Assembly: GCA_036825615.1 (NCBI GenBank)
Contig: DAISXY010000007.1
Coordinates: 1-64,000, forward strand
DNA: 64,000 nt
Reading direction: 5' to 3'
DNA from: JAICXG01 sp036825615
GTDB taxonomy: Bacteria > Verrucomicrobiota > Verrucomicrobiia > Chthoniobacterales > UBA10450
Shown piece by piece: positions 53,127-61,575 of the stretch (position 1 is the first letter of the stretch; each line of letters opens with the position of its first letter). A program made the position numbers and the translations under genes. A model generated the notes under the pieces. The model was given only the letters and a program-made list of their open reading frames with translations. It did no database searches and had not been told where the DNA came from.

Positions 53127-54697
53127 AGCGGCAGGGTGCGGTAGTTGTAGCAGGCGTAAACCTGCACCTCGCGCAGCACCCGTTTGCCCGCGCGCACTTC
53201 GATTGTCGCGATCGGCTCGGTTCGTTCGAAGCCGCCGCGGATACTGCGGGGCAGCCGGTCCTTTTCCCCGAGCTGAAGGAAGAGCGCGGTGCGCCCGGTG
53301 AAAAGATTCACGCCGCTCTCCTCGGTATAGATTTGGTCAGACTCATGCGGCGCATTTGCGGGCAGCGGCTCAAATTCATCGTAGCGCGGCCAAAAGGAAA
53401 ACTGGTTCACCATGTCCTGCGACTCGGGGATATAAACCGGCGGATGACCCGGACCTTCGACCCGCTTCTCCGGAAGATAAAACGCCAGCTCAGCCGCGCG
53501 GTCCCGGTCGTCAGCGATGAGAAAAACCGGCTTGCCGGTGCGTTTTTCAAAATCGTCGCGCACCTTCTGCACCGCCTCCGCCAGCGGGCGCCAGCCGCGG
53601 ATGCGCTCGGTCGGATCATGTTTGCGCCCCGGCACGCCGGCTGAGTTCAACATCAGGGCCAAAAGCGTCGCGCTCATGAGCAGGCCAAGGATGATGGCGG
53701 CGTTGGTCCAGTTGCGCGCCTTCTCGCGCGAGGCGGAGCGTTCGCGCCAATAGGAAATCGCGAGCACGCCAAGGCTGAGAAAGGCGAGGCAATCCCAGTT
53801 CGGCGCGGCCGCCTTGTTGATCGAGAGCAGCGTGTAGAGGAGAAAGACCGGCAGGCCGAACCAGAGCAGATAGAGCACCTTGAAATTCTGCCGGGCCCGG
53901 CGCCAGCTCGCGATCGTCGCCCAGGCGAGCCCGAGAAAAAGCAGCGGCGAGTAAGTGGCGAAATGTTCTCCGAGAAACGAGAGCAACTCGAGCGGATGGA
54001 CGCCGAGCGTTTGGTTCAGGCTGCCCCGGGCCCGGAGATGCGCGAGGGTGATCCAGGCGCGCTCGGAATTCCAAAGAATCGGCGGAATCGTGCAGAGGCC
54101 GAAGACGATCAGGAGGAGGTAGAGATTTGGCCTGCGGAATTCGCGCCGCAAGCGCCGGACGAAAATGAGAACGAGAAGAATCGAGACCAGCTCGAGCGTG
54201 TTCGTGTATTTGCAGAGAAAGCCCAGCCCGATGAGCAAACCGGTGAGTGGCCACCACCAGGAGAAGGAGGGGCTCCGTTCGAGCGCGAGCCAGAAGGTGT
54301 AGAAAGCCGCGACCCAGAAAAAAATCGAGAGCGGATCGATCGTCATGACGAGGCTGCCGAGGTTGAAAATCGGCGTCACGTTCAGCGCCACGACGAGCCA
54401 GAAACCGGCGAGCGCGCTGAAAAGCCGCTGCGCAAAATAATACAGCAACAGGCTCGTGCCGGCGGCCAGGATCGGGCTCCAGAAGCGCACCCCGAATTCG
54501 TTGTCGCCGAAAACCGCGATGCTGGAGCGGATCACAAAAGCGACGCCGGGCCCCTTGCTGAAATACGAGAGCGCCGGCCGCTCTGCCCACATCCAATAAT
54601 AGGCTTCGTCAGGCGAAAGCTCGGTCGCGCCGATCAGCGCGAGCCGGATCGCCGTGAGCACGAGAATGAAAATCCAGACCGCGCGTGTCGTGCTCAT
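53123..54697 (-). CDS. GT39 (ArnT/PMT-like) membrane glycosyltransferase
   Basis: 524 aa with about ten membrane segments. The first periplasmic loop has the catalytic acid motif in LSPDEAYYWMWAERPALSYF and then SKGPGVAFVIRSS, the family hallmark. The C-terminal soluble domain (~390-524) has FLIADDRDRAAELAFYLP. Transfers a sugar from a polyprenyl-phosphate donor to a lipid or protein outside the inner membrane. Overlaps both neighbours by four bases. Confidence 0.93.
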   Translation of the reverse strand: MSTTRAVWIFILVLTAIRLALIGATELSPDEAYYWMWAERPALSYFSKGPGVAFVIRSSIAVFGDNEFGVRFWSPILAAGTSLLLYYFAQRLFSALAGFWLVVALNVTPIFNLGSLVMTIDPLSIFFWVAAFYTFWLALERSPSFSWWWPLTGLLIGLGFLCKYTNTLELVSILLVLIFVRRLRREFRRPNLYLLLIVFGLCTIPPILWNSERAWITLAHLRARGSLNQTLGVHPLELLSFLGEHFATYSPLLFLGLAWATIASWRRARQNFKVLYLLWFGLPVFLLYTLLSINKAAAPNWDCLAFLSLGVLAISYWRERSASREKARNWTNAAIILGLLMSATLLALMLNSAGVPGRKHDPTERIRGWRPLAEAVQKVRDDFEKRTGKPVFLIADDRDRAAELAFYLPEKRVEGPGHPPVYIPESQDMVNQFSFWPRYDEFEPLPANAPHESDQIYTEESGVNLFTGRTALFLQLGEKDRLPRSIRGGFERTEPIATIEVRAGKRVLREVQVYACYNYRTLPL

Positions 54698-55410
54698 GTG
54701 ACCGCATCACCAATGAGCCGCGGATGACGCACGAAAAACTGCGGAGCCCACTTCGAGACGAACCGGCGATAGAGCGCGTCGAGCAGCGCGAGCAGGAGCG
54801 CGGTCTCGCCCGCCGCGAGGAAGAAGGTTGCGATTACATCGCTCGGCCAGTGCGCCCCGAGATAGACCCGCGACCATGCGATCGCAAAGGCAAAGAGGAA
54901 ATACAACCAGCCCCAGCGGGGATAGAAGACAGTCAGAAGCAAGGCGATCGTGACGTTATCGGTCACGTGGCCGGAAGGGAACGACGGCCCGGAGCGTTCC
55001 CGATCGCGTGCCTCCGAGTACCGGATGCTCGGTTGTTTGAAGAGGGTGAGGAATGCGGGTCGCGCCTTTTGCAATTCCACCATCCGCACCCGCTCGACCT
55101 GTTTTGGCCGCGGCCGGTCGACAAAGCTTTTCAGCAGTCCAACGGTGAGATTTCCATTCACCCAAACCGCGAGCGCGAGGCAAAAAACCAGCGCCCGTCC
55201 TTTGAAGCCGCCGAAAATGAGCGCGAAGAGCACCAGCAAAGCGATGAGTGGTTTGAAGATGTTGACGTTACTGATCGCGGCCATGAACAAATCGAGCGCG
55301 GGATGCGTCCATTGCTGGTTGATGAGGTGAAAGATTTGCTGGTCCAAGAGCGAGAGCTTTAAGTGTTCAGTTTCCAACAGCAACTCGACCGCGCCACATT
55401 CGCCGTCCAC
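54694..55410 (-). CDS. PAP2-family membrane phosphatase
   Basis: 238 aa with six hydrophobic segments. All three phosphatase motifs are visible: KSFVDRPRPKQ, GPSFPSGHVTDNV, and SRVYLGAHWPSDVIATFF. It probably dephosphorylates an undecaprenyl or other lipid phosphate, recycling the carrier used by the two glycosyltransferases downstream in the same unit. Confidence 0.94.
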   Translation of the reverse strand: MDGECGAVELLLETEHLKLSLLDQQIFHLINQQWTHPALDLFMAAISNVNIFKPLIALLVLFALIFGGFKGRALVFCLALAVWVNGNLTVGLLKSFVDRPRPKQVERVRMVELQKARPAFLTLFKQPSIRYSEARDRERSGPSFPSGHVTDNVTIALLLTVFYPRWGWLYFLFAFAIAWSRVYLGAHWPSDVIATFFLAAGETALLLALLDALYRRFVSKWAPQFFVRHPRLIGDAVT

Positions 55411-55439
55411 TTAAAGCTTAAAACCTAAAGCTTAAAACT
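55355..55439. repeat. Inverted and tandem AAAGCTT repeats at the PAP2/LolA-like divergent region
   Basis: AGCTTTAAGTG (55355-55365) and CACTTAAAGCT (55408-55418) are exact inverted copies bridging the PAP2 start. The right arm continues into two direct copies of TAAAGCTTAAAAC (about 55412-55439) ending at the LolA-like GTG. AT-rich in a GC-rich genome, so likely promoter-related. Confidence 0.6.
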
Positions 55440-55441
55440 TT

Positions 55442-56116
55442 GTGAATCGACCGCTTGCTTTCCTGACCGTTTTTCTTACCGCAACCATTGCGCGCGCAGC
55501 GGCACCTTCGGCGCCGGAAATTCTAGATCAAGTCCGCCTGCAACAGGCGCAACAGCAACTCGATCTCCAGGGGCAACTTCGCACTGATGCGAAAGTCATT
55601 CCTTTTCGCCTCACCCAGACCGGCCCGCTCATTCGCTACACTTTTAGCAATCCGCCGGAAGTCCTTCAGCTGCAGCTCGGCGAGAAAGGTTCGAGTCTTG
55701 ATCTCGTGCATGCGCATAGCACGGAGAAGTTTGCCAAGTCACGGCTCGACGACCGGATTGGCGGCACGGCGGTGACCTACGGCGATCTCGCGCTCAAATT
55801 TCTGTATTGGCCGCATCCGGAAATCACGGGCGAAGAAACCGTCCGCACCCGGCCCTGCTGGCGCATCCGGCTGCAACCGCCCTCGCGCGACGCGCAATAT
55901 TCGAACGTCCTCATCTGGGTCGACAAAGAGAGCGGCGCCATGATGCGCATCCAGGCCTACGACTGGCAGGGCCGCCTGATCAAACGCTTCGAAGTTGTCT
56001 CGGCGCAAAAAATCGACGGCCGCTGGTTTTTGAAACAGATGCGGATCGAAGACCTCGAGCCCGGTACCAGCCACGTTACCTCCCGCAGTTATCTCGAAAT
56101 CAACAAGCCGGGTTGA
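55442..56116 (+). CDS. LolA-like outer-membrane lipoprotein-sorting protein
   Basis: 224 aa from GTG 55442. Signal peptide (PLAFLTVFLTATIARAA). The beta-rich body includes LRTDAKVIPFRLTQTGPLIR, DLALKFLYWPHP, RIQAYDWQGRLIKRFEVVSA and a final HVTSRSYLEINKPG. This fits the LolA/LolB-like fold that carries lipoproteins or lipids across the periplasm. A close relationship to true LolA is uncertain. Confidence 0.78.
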   Translation: MNRPLAFLTVFLTATIARAAAPSAPEILDQVRLQQAQQQLDLQGQLRTDAKVIPFRLTQTGPLIRYTFSNPPEVLQLQLGEKGSSLDLVHAHSTEKFAKSRLDDRIGGTAVTYGDLALKFLYWPHPEITGEETVRTRPCWRIRLQPPSRDAQYSNVLIWVDKESGAMMRIQAYDWQGRLIKRFEVVSAQKIDGRWFLKQMRIEDLEPGTSHVTSRSYLEINKPG

Positions 56117-56161
56117 GCAACGGCCGGTTGAGCCGGCGCGAAATGCGGCTACTGGTGGCCG

Positions 56162-57883
56162 ATGTTTTTCGGTTTTCGACGGCTCCTTCTGGCTGCTTCC
56201 GCTTTGTTACCGTTGGTTGCGCTTGGGCAAAATGTTGCGCCAGAGATCACGGCGCCAATCAACAACGCATCGCTTTTTGTGGCCGGCCCGGCGGAGGTCG
56301 TGCCGCTGGCCGACCATTTCGATGATCCCGATACGAGCGGCGTTCGCCTGACGACGGTGCTCGGCAATGTCGATCTCGCGCTCTACGACCAGCGCACGCC
56401 GATCACGGTTGCGAATTTCAAAAACTACATCGATTCGGGTCGGTATCTCATCACCGATCCAACGACCGGCGATATCGCCCCGCTCTTCGTCCATCGCTCC
56501 GTGGCGGGATTCGTGATTCAAAGTGGCGGCTGGCTTGGGACGGTGAACCCGGCCGACCCGGTTCATGTTCAAGTGACGCCGGTGCAGCATTTCGCCGCGA
56601 TCATGAACGAGCCCGGGATTTCCAATACGCGGGGCACCATCGCGATGGCAAAGCTGCCGACTGACCCAGACAGCGCGACGAGTGAGTGGTACATCAATCT
56701 CGCGGATAATCTCAGCCTCGATACTGATAACGGCGGGTTCACCGTTTTCGGGCGCGTGATCGGCGACGGAATGACGGTCGTGGATGCGATCGCAGCCGTG
56801 CCGATCTTCAACTTCGGCTCACCTTTTGACACGCTTCCGTTGCGCAACTTCACCGCCCCCGGCCTTCCGACGCCGGACAATCTGATCTCGATCCCGGCGA
56901 TCAGTTACACGTCGCCGCTCGTCTTTAGCGCGAGCAGCAATCATCCCAGTATCGCGAGCGTGGTCGTGAGCGGATCGAATCTGCTCGTGAGTGGAAAAGC
57001 GCTCGGCACCGCCACCATTACCGCCACCGCAACCGACTCCGATGGCGCGCAGATTTCGCAAATGTTCGACGTGAACGTGATCGCGAACCCGATGCATCTC
57101 GCGAATCTTTCGACGCGCGCATTTGTGGGAACGAATGACGACGTCATGATCGGCGGCTTCATCGTGCAGGGCGATGCCCCAAAACGCCTGGCGGTGCGCG
57201 CGCTCGGACCTTCGCTCGCGGTCGCAGGAATAACGAATTTCCTTCCCGATCCCATCGTCGAGATTCACGACAGCAGTGGCGCCACCATCGCCTCGAACGA
57301 CAACTGGCAGGAGGCGAGCAACAGCCAGGACGTAATCGACGCGAAACTCGCCCCAGCCGACCCTAACGAATCGGTTGTTCTCCTCAGCCTGCCGGCGAGC
57401 AACGACGGGACCGGATACACCGCGGTCGTGCACGGGGCGAACAATGGCACCGGGATCGGGCTGGTTGAGGTTTACGATCTCGACTCCGGCCCCGGCGCAA
57501 GCGTGCTCAACATTTCAACCCGGAGCAACGTGAAAACCGACGATGAAGTGATGATTGGCGGCTTTATCGTCGGCGGCACGGGCTCGCAGTCCGTCCTGGT
57601 GCGGGCCATCGGGCCCTCGCTCGCGCAGTTTCTGTCCAATCCGCTCGGCGATCCGACGCTGACGCTTTACGACGGCAACGGCACGCAGCTCGATTTCAAC
57701 GACAACTGGCAGGAGAGCCCGGATGCCGATGCGATCGCGGCCACGAACATTCCGCCTAACGATCCTAAAGAAGCGGCCATCCTCGCTACGCTCGCGCCCG
57801 GCGGCTACACTGCGATCGTGCGCGGGGCCGGTTCGGCGCCGACCGGAACCGGGCTGGTCGAAGTCTATGCCATAACCCTGTAG
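56162..57883 (+). CDS. Secreted cyclophilin-type peptidyl-prolyl isomerase with C-terminal repeats
   Basis: 573 aa. Signal peptide (RRLLLAASALLPLVALGQ). Cyclophilin domain ~50-225: VDLALYDQRTPITVANFKNY, RSVAGFVIQSGGW, GTIAMAKLPTDPDSATSEWY, NGGFTVFGRVIGDGMTVVDA. Then an Ig-like part and two repeats (~310-435 and ~445-573) of the IGGFIV ... VRALGPSLA ... NDNWQE ... VEVYDLD pattern, typical of secreted Verrucomicrobia proteins. Some consensus PPIase aromatic residues are replaced, so it may be structural rather than catalytic. Confidence 0.9.
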   Translation: MFFGFRRLLLAASALLPLVALGQNVAPEITAPINNASLFVAGPAEVVPLADHFDDPDTSGVRLTTVLGNVDLALYDQRTPITVANFKNYIDSGRYLITDPTTGDIAPLFVHRSVAGFVIQSGGWLGTVNPADPVHVQVTPVQHFAAIMNEPGISNTRGTIAMAKLPTDPDSATSEWYINLADNLSLDTDNGGFTVFGRVIGDGMTVVDAIAAVPIFNFGSPFDTLPLRNFTAPGLPTPDNLISIPAISYTSPLVFSASSNHPSIASVVVSGSNLLVSGKALGTATITATATDSDGAQISQMFDVNVIANPMHLANLSTRAFVGTNDDVMIGGFIVQGDAPKRLAVRALGPSLAVAGITNFLPDPIVEIHDSSGATIASNDNWQEASNSQDVIDAKLAPADPNESVVLLSLPASNDGTGYTAVVHGANNGTGIGLVEVYDLDSGPGASVLNISTRSNVKTDDEVMIGGFIVGGTGSQSVLVRAIGPSLAQFLSNPLGDPTLTLYDGNGTQLDFNDNWQESPDADAIAATNIPPNDPKEAAILATLAPGGYTAIVRGAGSAPTGTGLVEVYAITL

Positions 57884-57907
57884 CTCGGCTCGCGAGCCGG
57901 AGCTACA
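57879..57907. terminator. Bidirectional hairpin between the PPIase and tpiA genes
   Basis: TGTAGCTC ... GAGCTACA with an inner GGCTCGCGAGCC palindrome and one bulged G. It overlaps the PPIase stop codon and ends 4 bases into the tpiA stop region. Convergent placement suggests termination in both directions. Confidence 0.7.
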
Positions 57908-58673
57908 AAGGAGTGGTGAGGCCGGCCTCGACGATCTGCGCAAAGCTGCGGGGATCGAGGCTCGCGCCGCCGACCAGCGCTCCGTCAATGTCCGGCTGCG
58001 AGAGCAACTCGCCCGCGTTCGCCGGCTTGACGCTGCCACCGTACTGGATGCGAATCTTCTCCGCGGTCGCATCATCGAACATCTCGCCTAACGTCCGTCG
58101 CACGAAAGCGTGCGCCTCCTGCGCCTGCTCGGGGGTCGCGTTTTTGCCGGTGCCGATCGCCCAGACTGGTTCGTAAGCGATGACGGTTTCGAGCAATTCC
58201 TTCGCCTCGACCTCAGCAAGGCTGCCGCGGAGCTGGCTTGAAAGAACCTTTTCGACCTCGCCGCGCTCGCGCTGGGCGAGCGTCTCGCCGATGCAAAGAA
58301 TCGGGCGCAACTTTTCCTCGAGCGCCGCCCGCACCTTGCGGTTCACGATTTCATCCGTCTCGCCGAACATCGCCCGCCGCTCGCTGTGGCCGAGGACGAC
58401 ATAACGCACGAACAGCTCGCGCAGCATCGCGGGGCTGATCTCGCCCGTGAACGCGCCGCTCCGTTCCCAGTGCATGTTCTGCGCGCCGACTTTGATGTTC
58501 TGCACCTGGGTGAGTAGCTCGGATACTTTCGGAATCGAGGTGAAAGGCGGCACGATCACGATCTCGATTTCATCCGGGTCGCCAAGCTCGCGCAGAAAAG
58601 TGGTGACGAATGCCTCCGACTCAATCTGAGTCATGTGCATCTTCCAGTTCGCGGCGATGATTTTTTTGCGCAT
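57903..58673 (-). CDS. tpiA: Triosephosphate isomerase
   Basis: 256 aa. Interconverts dihydroxyacetone phosphate and glyceraldehyde-3-phosphate. IIAANWKMHMTQ (active-site Asn, Lys), VVLGHSERRAMFGE (catalytic His), ETVIAYEPVWAIGTGKNATP (catalytic Glu) and the phosphate loop IQYGGSVKPAN ... GALVGGASLDP are all present. Last gene of the gapA-pgk-tpiA operon. Confidence 0.97.
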   Translation of the reverse strand: MRKKIIAANWKMHMTQIESEAFVTTFLRELGDPDEIEIVIVPPFTSIPKVSELLTQVQNIKVGAQNMHWERSGAFTGEISPAMLRELFVRYVVLGHSERRAMFGETDEIVNRKVRAALEEKLRPILCIGETLAQRERGEVEKVLSSQLRGSLAEVEAKELLETVIAYEPVWAIGTGKNATPEQAQEAHAFVRRTLGEMFDDATAEKIRIQYGGSVKPANAGELLSQPDIDGALVGGASLDPRSFAQIVEAGLTTPL

Positions 58674-58682
58674 CAGATTTGA

Positions 58683-58767
58683 GACAGGATTAAAAGGATT
58701 GACGGGATTATCTCAGAAAACCTGGAGCGCAAACTGTTCCATCCGGTTAATCGTGTAAATCCTGTCT
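58683..58767. repeat. AGGATT-type inverted repeat between pgk and tpiA
   Basis: GACAGGATTAAAAGGATTGAC (58683-) and, inverted, TTAATCGTGTAAATCCTGTC (to about 58766). The right arm runs into the pgk stop codon. Such AGGATT/AATCCT repeats occur between genes in many bacteria. As a message hairpin it could separate pgk from tpiA expression. Confidence 0.6.
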
Positions 58768-59980
58768 AGTCTTTGTCCGTCAAAGCCGCCACGCCCGGCA
58801 GTTCCCTGCCTTCGAGCAATTCCAGCGAGGCGCCGCCGCCGGTGGAGATGAAGGTCATTTTGTCCGCCAGCCCGGCCTGTTTCACCGCGGTCACGGAATC
58901 GCCGCCGCCGATAATGGTGGTGGCGTTGGATTCCGCCAGCGCCTCGGCAATCGCTTCAGTCCCGGCGGAGAATTCGCGAATCTCGAAAATTCCCGGCGGT
59001 CCATTCCAAAGGATCGTCTTGGCATGAGCGATCTCATCTTTGAAGAGAGTGATCGTGTCCGGGCCGATGTCGACTGCCTGCCATTCATCGGGGATATCAT
59101 GATCGCGGGAAATCCGGCCGCTGTGCCGGGTGGCAGCGCCGGGCTTGATTTCTTCCGCGCCTAACAAATCGATCGGGAGCTGCATCCGCACGTTTTTTTC
59201 CTTCGCGAGCGCCATCAGTTCGCGCGCGAGGCCAAGCTTGTCGCGCTCCACCCGGCTGCTCCCCATGTGAATCCCCTCGGCCTCGAGAAAGGTGTTCGCC
59301 ATCGCGCCGCAGATCAGGATGGTATCGGCCTTCTCGAGCAGCGCCTTGATCACGCCGATCTTGTCCGACACTTTCCCGCCTCCGAGGATGACAAGGAACG
59401 GCCGGGCCGGGTCGGCCAGCTCTTCCTTCAGGTATTTCAGCTCTTTCTCCATCAGCAAACCCATCGCGGCTTGCCGGACGAATTTCGTTACTCCGACCGT
59501 CGAGGCGTGGGCTCGATGGGCCGCCCCGAAAGCGTCGTTCACATAAAGGCCGTCGCTAAGCCTGGCGAGTGACTCAGCGAACTGCGGATCATTTGCTTCT
59601 TCCCCGGCATAGAAGCGCACGTTCTCGAGCAAAGTCACGTCGCCGGGTCGCATCTCACTCACAATCGTTTCTGCGTCGGCCCCGATGCAGTCGTGGCTGA
59701 AGGCGACCGGATGATCGATCAGGTTGTGCAGAGCGAGTCCGACCGGACGGAGGGAATATTTTTCGACCCGCTGGCCTTTGGGCCGTCCGAAATGGGCCAT
59801 CAGGATGGTCTTGGCGTCGCGGTGACGCAGATAATTAATCGTGGGCAAGCTCTCGCGGATCCGAGTGTCGTCGGTGATGACGATCTGGCCGTTGCGTTCC
59901 TCGGTCGGGACATTGAAGTCCACCCGCACGAGGACGCGCCGCCCGTTAACCTCCAGGTCTCGAACGCTCAGTTTGCTCAT
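58766..59980 (-). CDS. pgk: Phosphoglycerate kinase
   Basis: 404 aa. Makes ATP from 1,3-bisphosphoglycerate. Motifs: VLVRVDFNVPTE, INYLRHRDAKTILMAHFGRP, ENVRFYAGEEANDPQFAESL, PFLVILGGGKVSDKIGVIKA, and the C-terminal TTIIGGGDSVTAV ... FISTGGGASLELLEG. The start overlaps the stop of the four-helix-bundle gene (ATGA), and its ribosome site GGAGAGCAG lies within the GAGCAG repeat that ends that gene. Confidence 0.97.
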   Translation of the reverse strand: MSKLSVRDLEVNGRRVLVRVDFNVPTEERNGQIVITDDTRIRESLPTINYLRHRDAKTILMAHFGRPKGQRVEKYSLRPVGLALHNLIDHPVAFSHDCIGADAETIVSEMRPGDVTLLENVRFYAGEEANDPQFAESLARLSDGLYVNDAFGAAHRAHASTVGVTKFVRQAAMGLLMEKELKYLKEELADPARPFLVILGGGKVSDKIGVIKALLEKADTILICGAMANTFLEAEGIHMGSSRVERDKLGLARELMALAKEKNVRMQLPIDLLGAEEIKPGAATRHSGRISRDHDIPDEWQAVDIGPDTITLFKDEIAHAKTILWNGPPGIFEIREFSAGTEAIAEALAESNATTIIGGGDSVTAVKQAGLADKMTFISTGGGASLELLEGRELPGVAALTDKD

Positions 59981-60414
59981 CTGCTCTCCTGCTCCTGATC
60001 GTGCTCCTGCTCCTGCTCCTCAGGATAATCGGCCTCGTCTTCCCGAATTGCGCTCAAACCCTCGGAAAACCGCCGCAACAATCCCATGAGCATTCGCACA
60101 ATGTGAACCAATTCTTCCTTGCCGCCGGCGATCTGGTCTTCAGTCGTAAGTCGCCTAACGACCAAAACATCCAGGCAAGCTGCACATTCCAAGGCAGAGC
60201 CGCGCGCGATCTCGAAAAACCGCGCCCGGTCCCGTTGCGAAAATTTGCCGTTTCCTTCCGCGATGTTCAACGGAATGCTAGTGGAGGCGCGATCGAGTTG
60301 ATCCTTTGCGGCCGCTTTTGCAGCGATCGTCCCGAGAAGCTCACCACTCCAGCCGCAGAAGGTCAGCGCGGCTTGGTAAACTTCCAGTTTCTCATGGTCG
60401 AAGGAGGGACTCAT
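59977..60414 (-). CDS. Four-helix-bundle protein of the 23S rRNA intervening-sequence (S23) family
   Basis: 145 aa from ATG 60412-60414. FDHEKLEVYQAALTFCGW, ASTSIPLNIAEGNGKFSQRD, FFEIARGSALECAACLDVLV are the family signature (LxVYxxA, IxLNIAEG, ARGSxxE). Known relatives are encoded inside rRNA intervening sequences or as stand-alone genes; function unclear. Here it sits between gapA and pgk. The end is an acidic EEQEQEHDQEQESR tail made by GAGCAG repeats. A complementary CTGCTC run precedes the start on the message. Confidence 0.9.
   Translation of the reverse strand: MSPSFDHEKLEVYQAALTFCGWSGELLGTIAAKAAAKDQLDRASTSIPLNIAEGNGKFSQRDRARFFEIARGSALECAACLDVLVVRRLTTEDQIAGGKEELVHIVRMLMGLLRRFSEGLSAIREDEADYPEEQEQEHDQEQESR
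59984..60021. repeat. CTGCTC hexanucleotide repeat (3' side of S23-like gene)
   Basis: On the plus strand CTCCTGCTCCTG repeated with one interruption; on the message it reads GAGCAGGAGCAGGAGCA. It encodes the acidic tail of the S23-like protein and supplies the pgk ribosome-binding site. It is the inverted counterpart of 60421-60454, with a 17-base exact match. Confidence 0.8.
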
Positions 60415-60420
60415 TGGCGT

Positions 60421-60454
60421 GGAGCAGGAGCAAGAGCAGGAGCAGGAGCAGGAG
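60421..60454. repeat. GAGCAG hexanucleotide repeat (5' side of S23-like gene)
   Basis: Plus strand GGAGCAGGAGCA with variants, five to six units, between the gapA stop and the S23-like ATG. On the message it reads CTCCTGCTCC and can pair with the repeat at 59984-60021, enclosing the whole S23-like gene in a long stem. Confidence 0.8.
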
Positions 60455-60455
60455 A

Positions 60456-61451
60456 TTACGAAATCATCTCCAGCATGTCGACACAGCGATTGCTGTAACC
60501 CCACTCGTTGTCGTACCAGCCGACCACCTTCACGAATTTTCCTCCATGAATCATCGTCAGTTTGCTGTCGAAAATGCAGGAGTGCGGATTGCCCACAATA
60601 TCCTGCGAGACCAGCGGCTCCTCGGTGTATTCCAGCACGCCTTTGTAGCTCGGATCAGTCACCGCGTTTTTGAAGGCCTGGTTGATCGAATCAAGGCTGG
60701 CTTCCTTCTCCAGGATGGCGGTGAAATCGGTCACCGACCCATCCGGTGTCGGCACCCGAAAGGCGCCGCCGTTGAGCTTGCCCTTCAGCTCGGGCAAGAC
60801 TTCCCCGATCGCTTTCGCCGCCCCGGTGCTCGACGGGATGATGCTCAACGCCGCCGCCCGCGCCCGGCGCAGATCTTCGTGCGGAAGATCGAGGATGCGC
60901 TGGTCGTTCGTGTAGCTGTGAATCGTGCTCATGAACCCGTTCACGATCGTGAAATTCTCGTGCAGCACGCGCGCGAGCGGCGCGAGGCAGTTGGTCGTGC
61001 AACTCGCGTTCGAGATGATGGTGTGCTTCGCGGGATCGTAAATCTTGTCATTGATTCCGATGCAGATGGTGACGTCCGGATTTTTCGCCGGCGCGCTGAT
61101 CAGCACCTTCTTCGCCCCGCCCGCGAGATGGAGTTCCGCCTTATCGCGGCTGGTGAAAAAGCCGGTCGACTCGAGAACCACCTCCACGCCGAGGTCTTTC
61201 CAAGGCAACTTCCCCGGATCCCGCTCCTTTAAGATCCTGATTTTGTGACCGCGGACGATGATGTTTTGGTCGTCGTAGCTGATTTCGCCATCGAATTTTC
61301 CGTGAACTGAATCCCACTTCAGCAGGTGCGCGAGGGTGTGGGTGTCGGTGAGGTCGTTGATCGCCTGGACCTGCGCAACCTGGTCCTGGGTCATGGCGCG
61401 AAGAACGTTGCGTCCGATGCGGCCGAAGCCGTTGATGCCGAAATTAGCCAT
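60456..61451 (-). CDS. gapA: Glyceraldehyde-3-phosphate dehydrogenase
   Basis: 331 aa. NAD-binding FGINGFGRIGRNVLRAM, catalytic Cys in IISNASCTTNCLAPLARVLH, HSYTNDQRILD, RAAALSIIPSSTGAAKAIGE, and WYDNEWGYSNRCVDML at the C-terminus. Complete type I GAPDH. First gene of the glycolytic operon (gapA, S23-like, pgk, tpiA). Its promoter should lie in 61452-61575. Confidence 0.97.
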   Translation of the reverse strand: MANFGINGFGRIGRNVLRAMTQDQVAQVQAINDLTDTHTLAHLLKWDSVHGKFDGEISYDDQNIIVRGHKIRILKERDPGKLPWKDLGVEVVLESTGFFTSRDKAELHLAGGAKKVLISAPAKNPDVTICIGINDKIYDPAKHTIISNASCTTNCLAPLARVLHENFTIVNGFMSTIHSYTNDQRILDLPHEDLRRARAAALSIIPSSTGAAKAIGEVLPELKGKLNGGAFRVPTPDGSVTDFTAILEKEASLDSINQAFKNAVTDPSYKGVLEYTEEPLVSQDIVGNPHSCIFDSKLTMIHGGKFVKVVGWYDNEWGYSNRCVDMLEMIS

Positions 61452-61575
61452 AATGATTCAAGATTTGATGGTTGAGAGTTCCGAGCCGCGGGGGCGCGGC
61501 GCGGGCTTACATCTAAAATGCCCGCCGAGCGGAGGCAAGCAAATGAACAACTCTGAAGGGAACCTGCTGCTTTGC

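Noticed and set aside
59984..60454. CRISPR-like array from GAGCAG repeats
   Set aside because: Only hexanucleotide runs in inverted orientation, no spacers of constant length, no cas genes.
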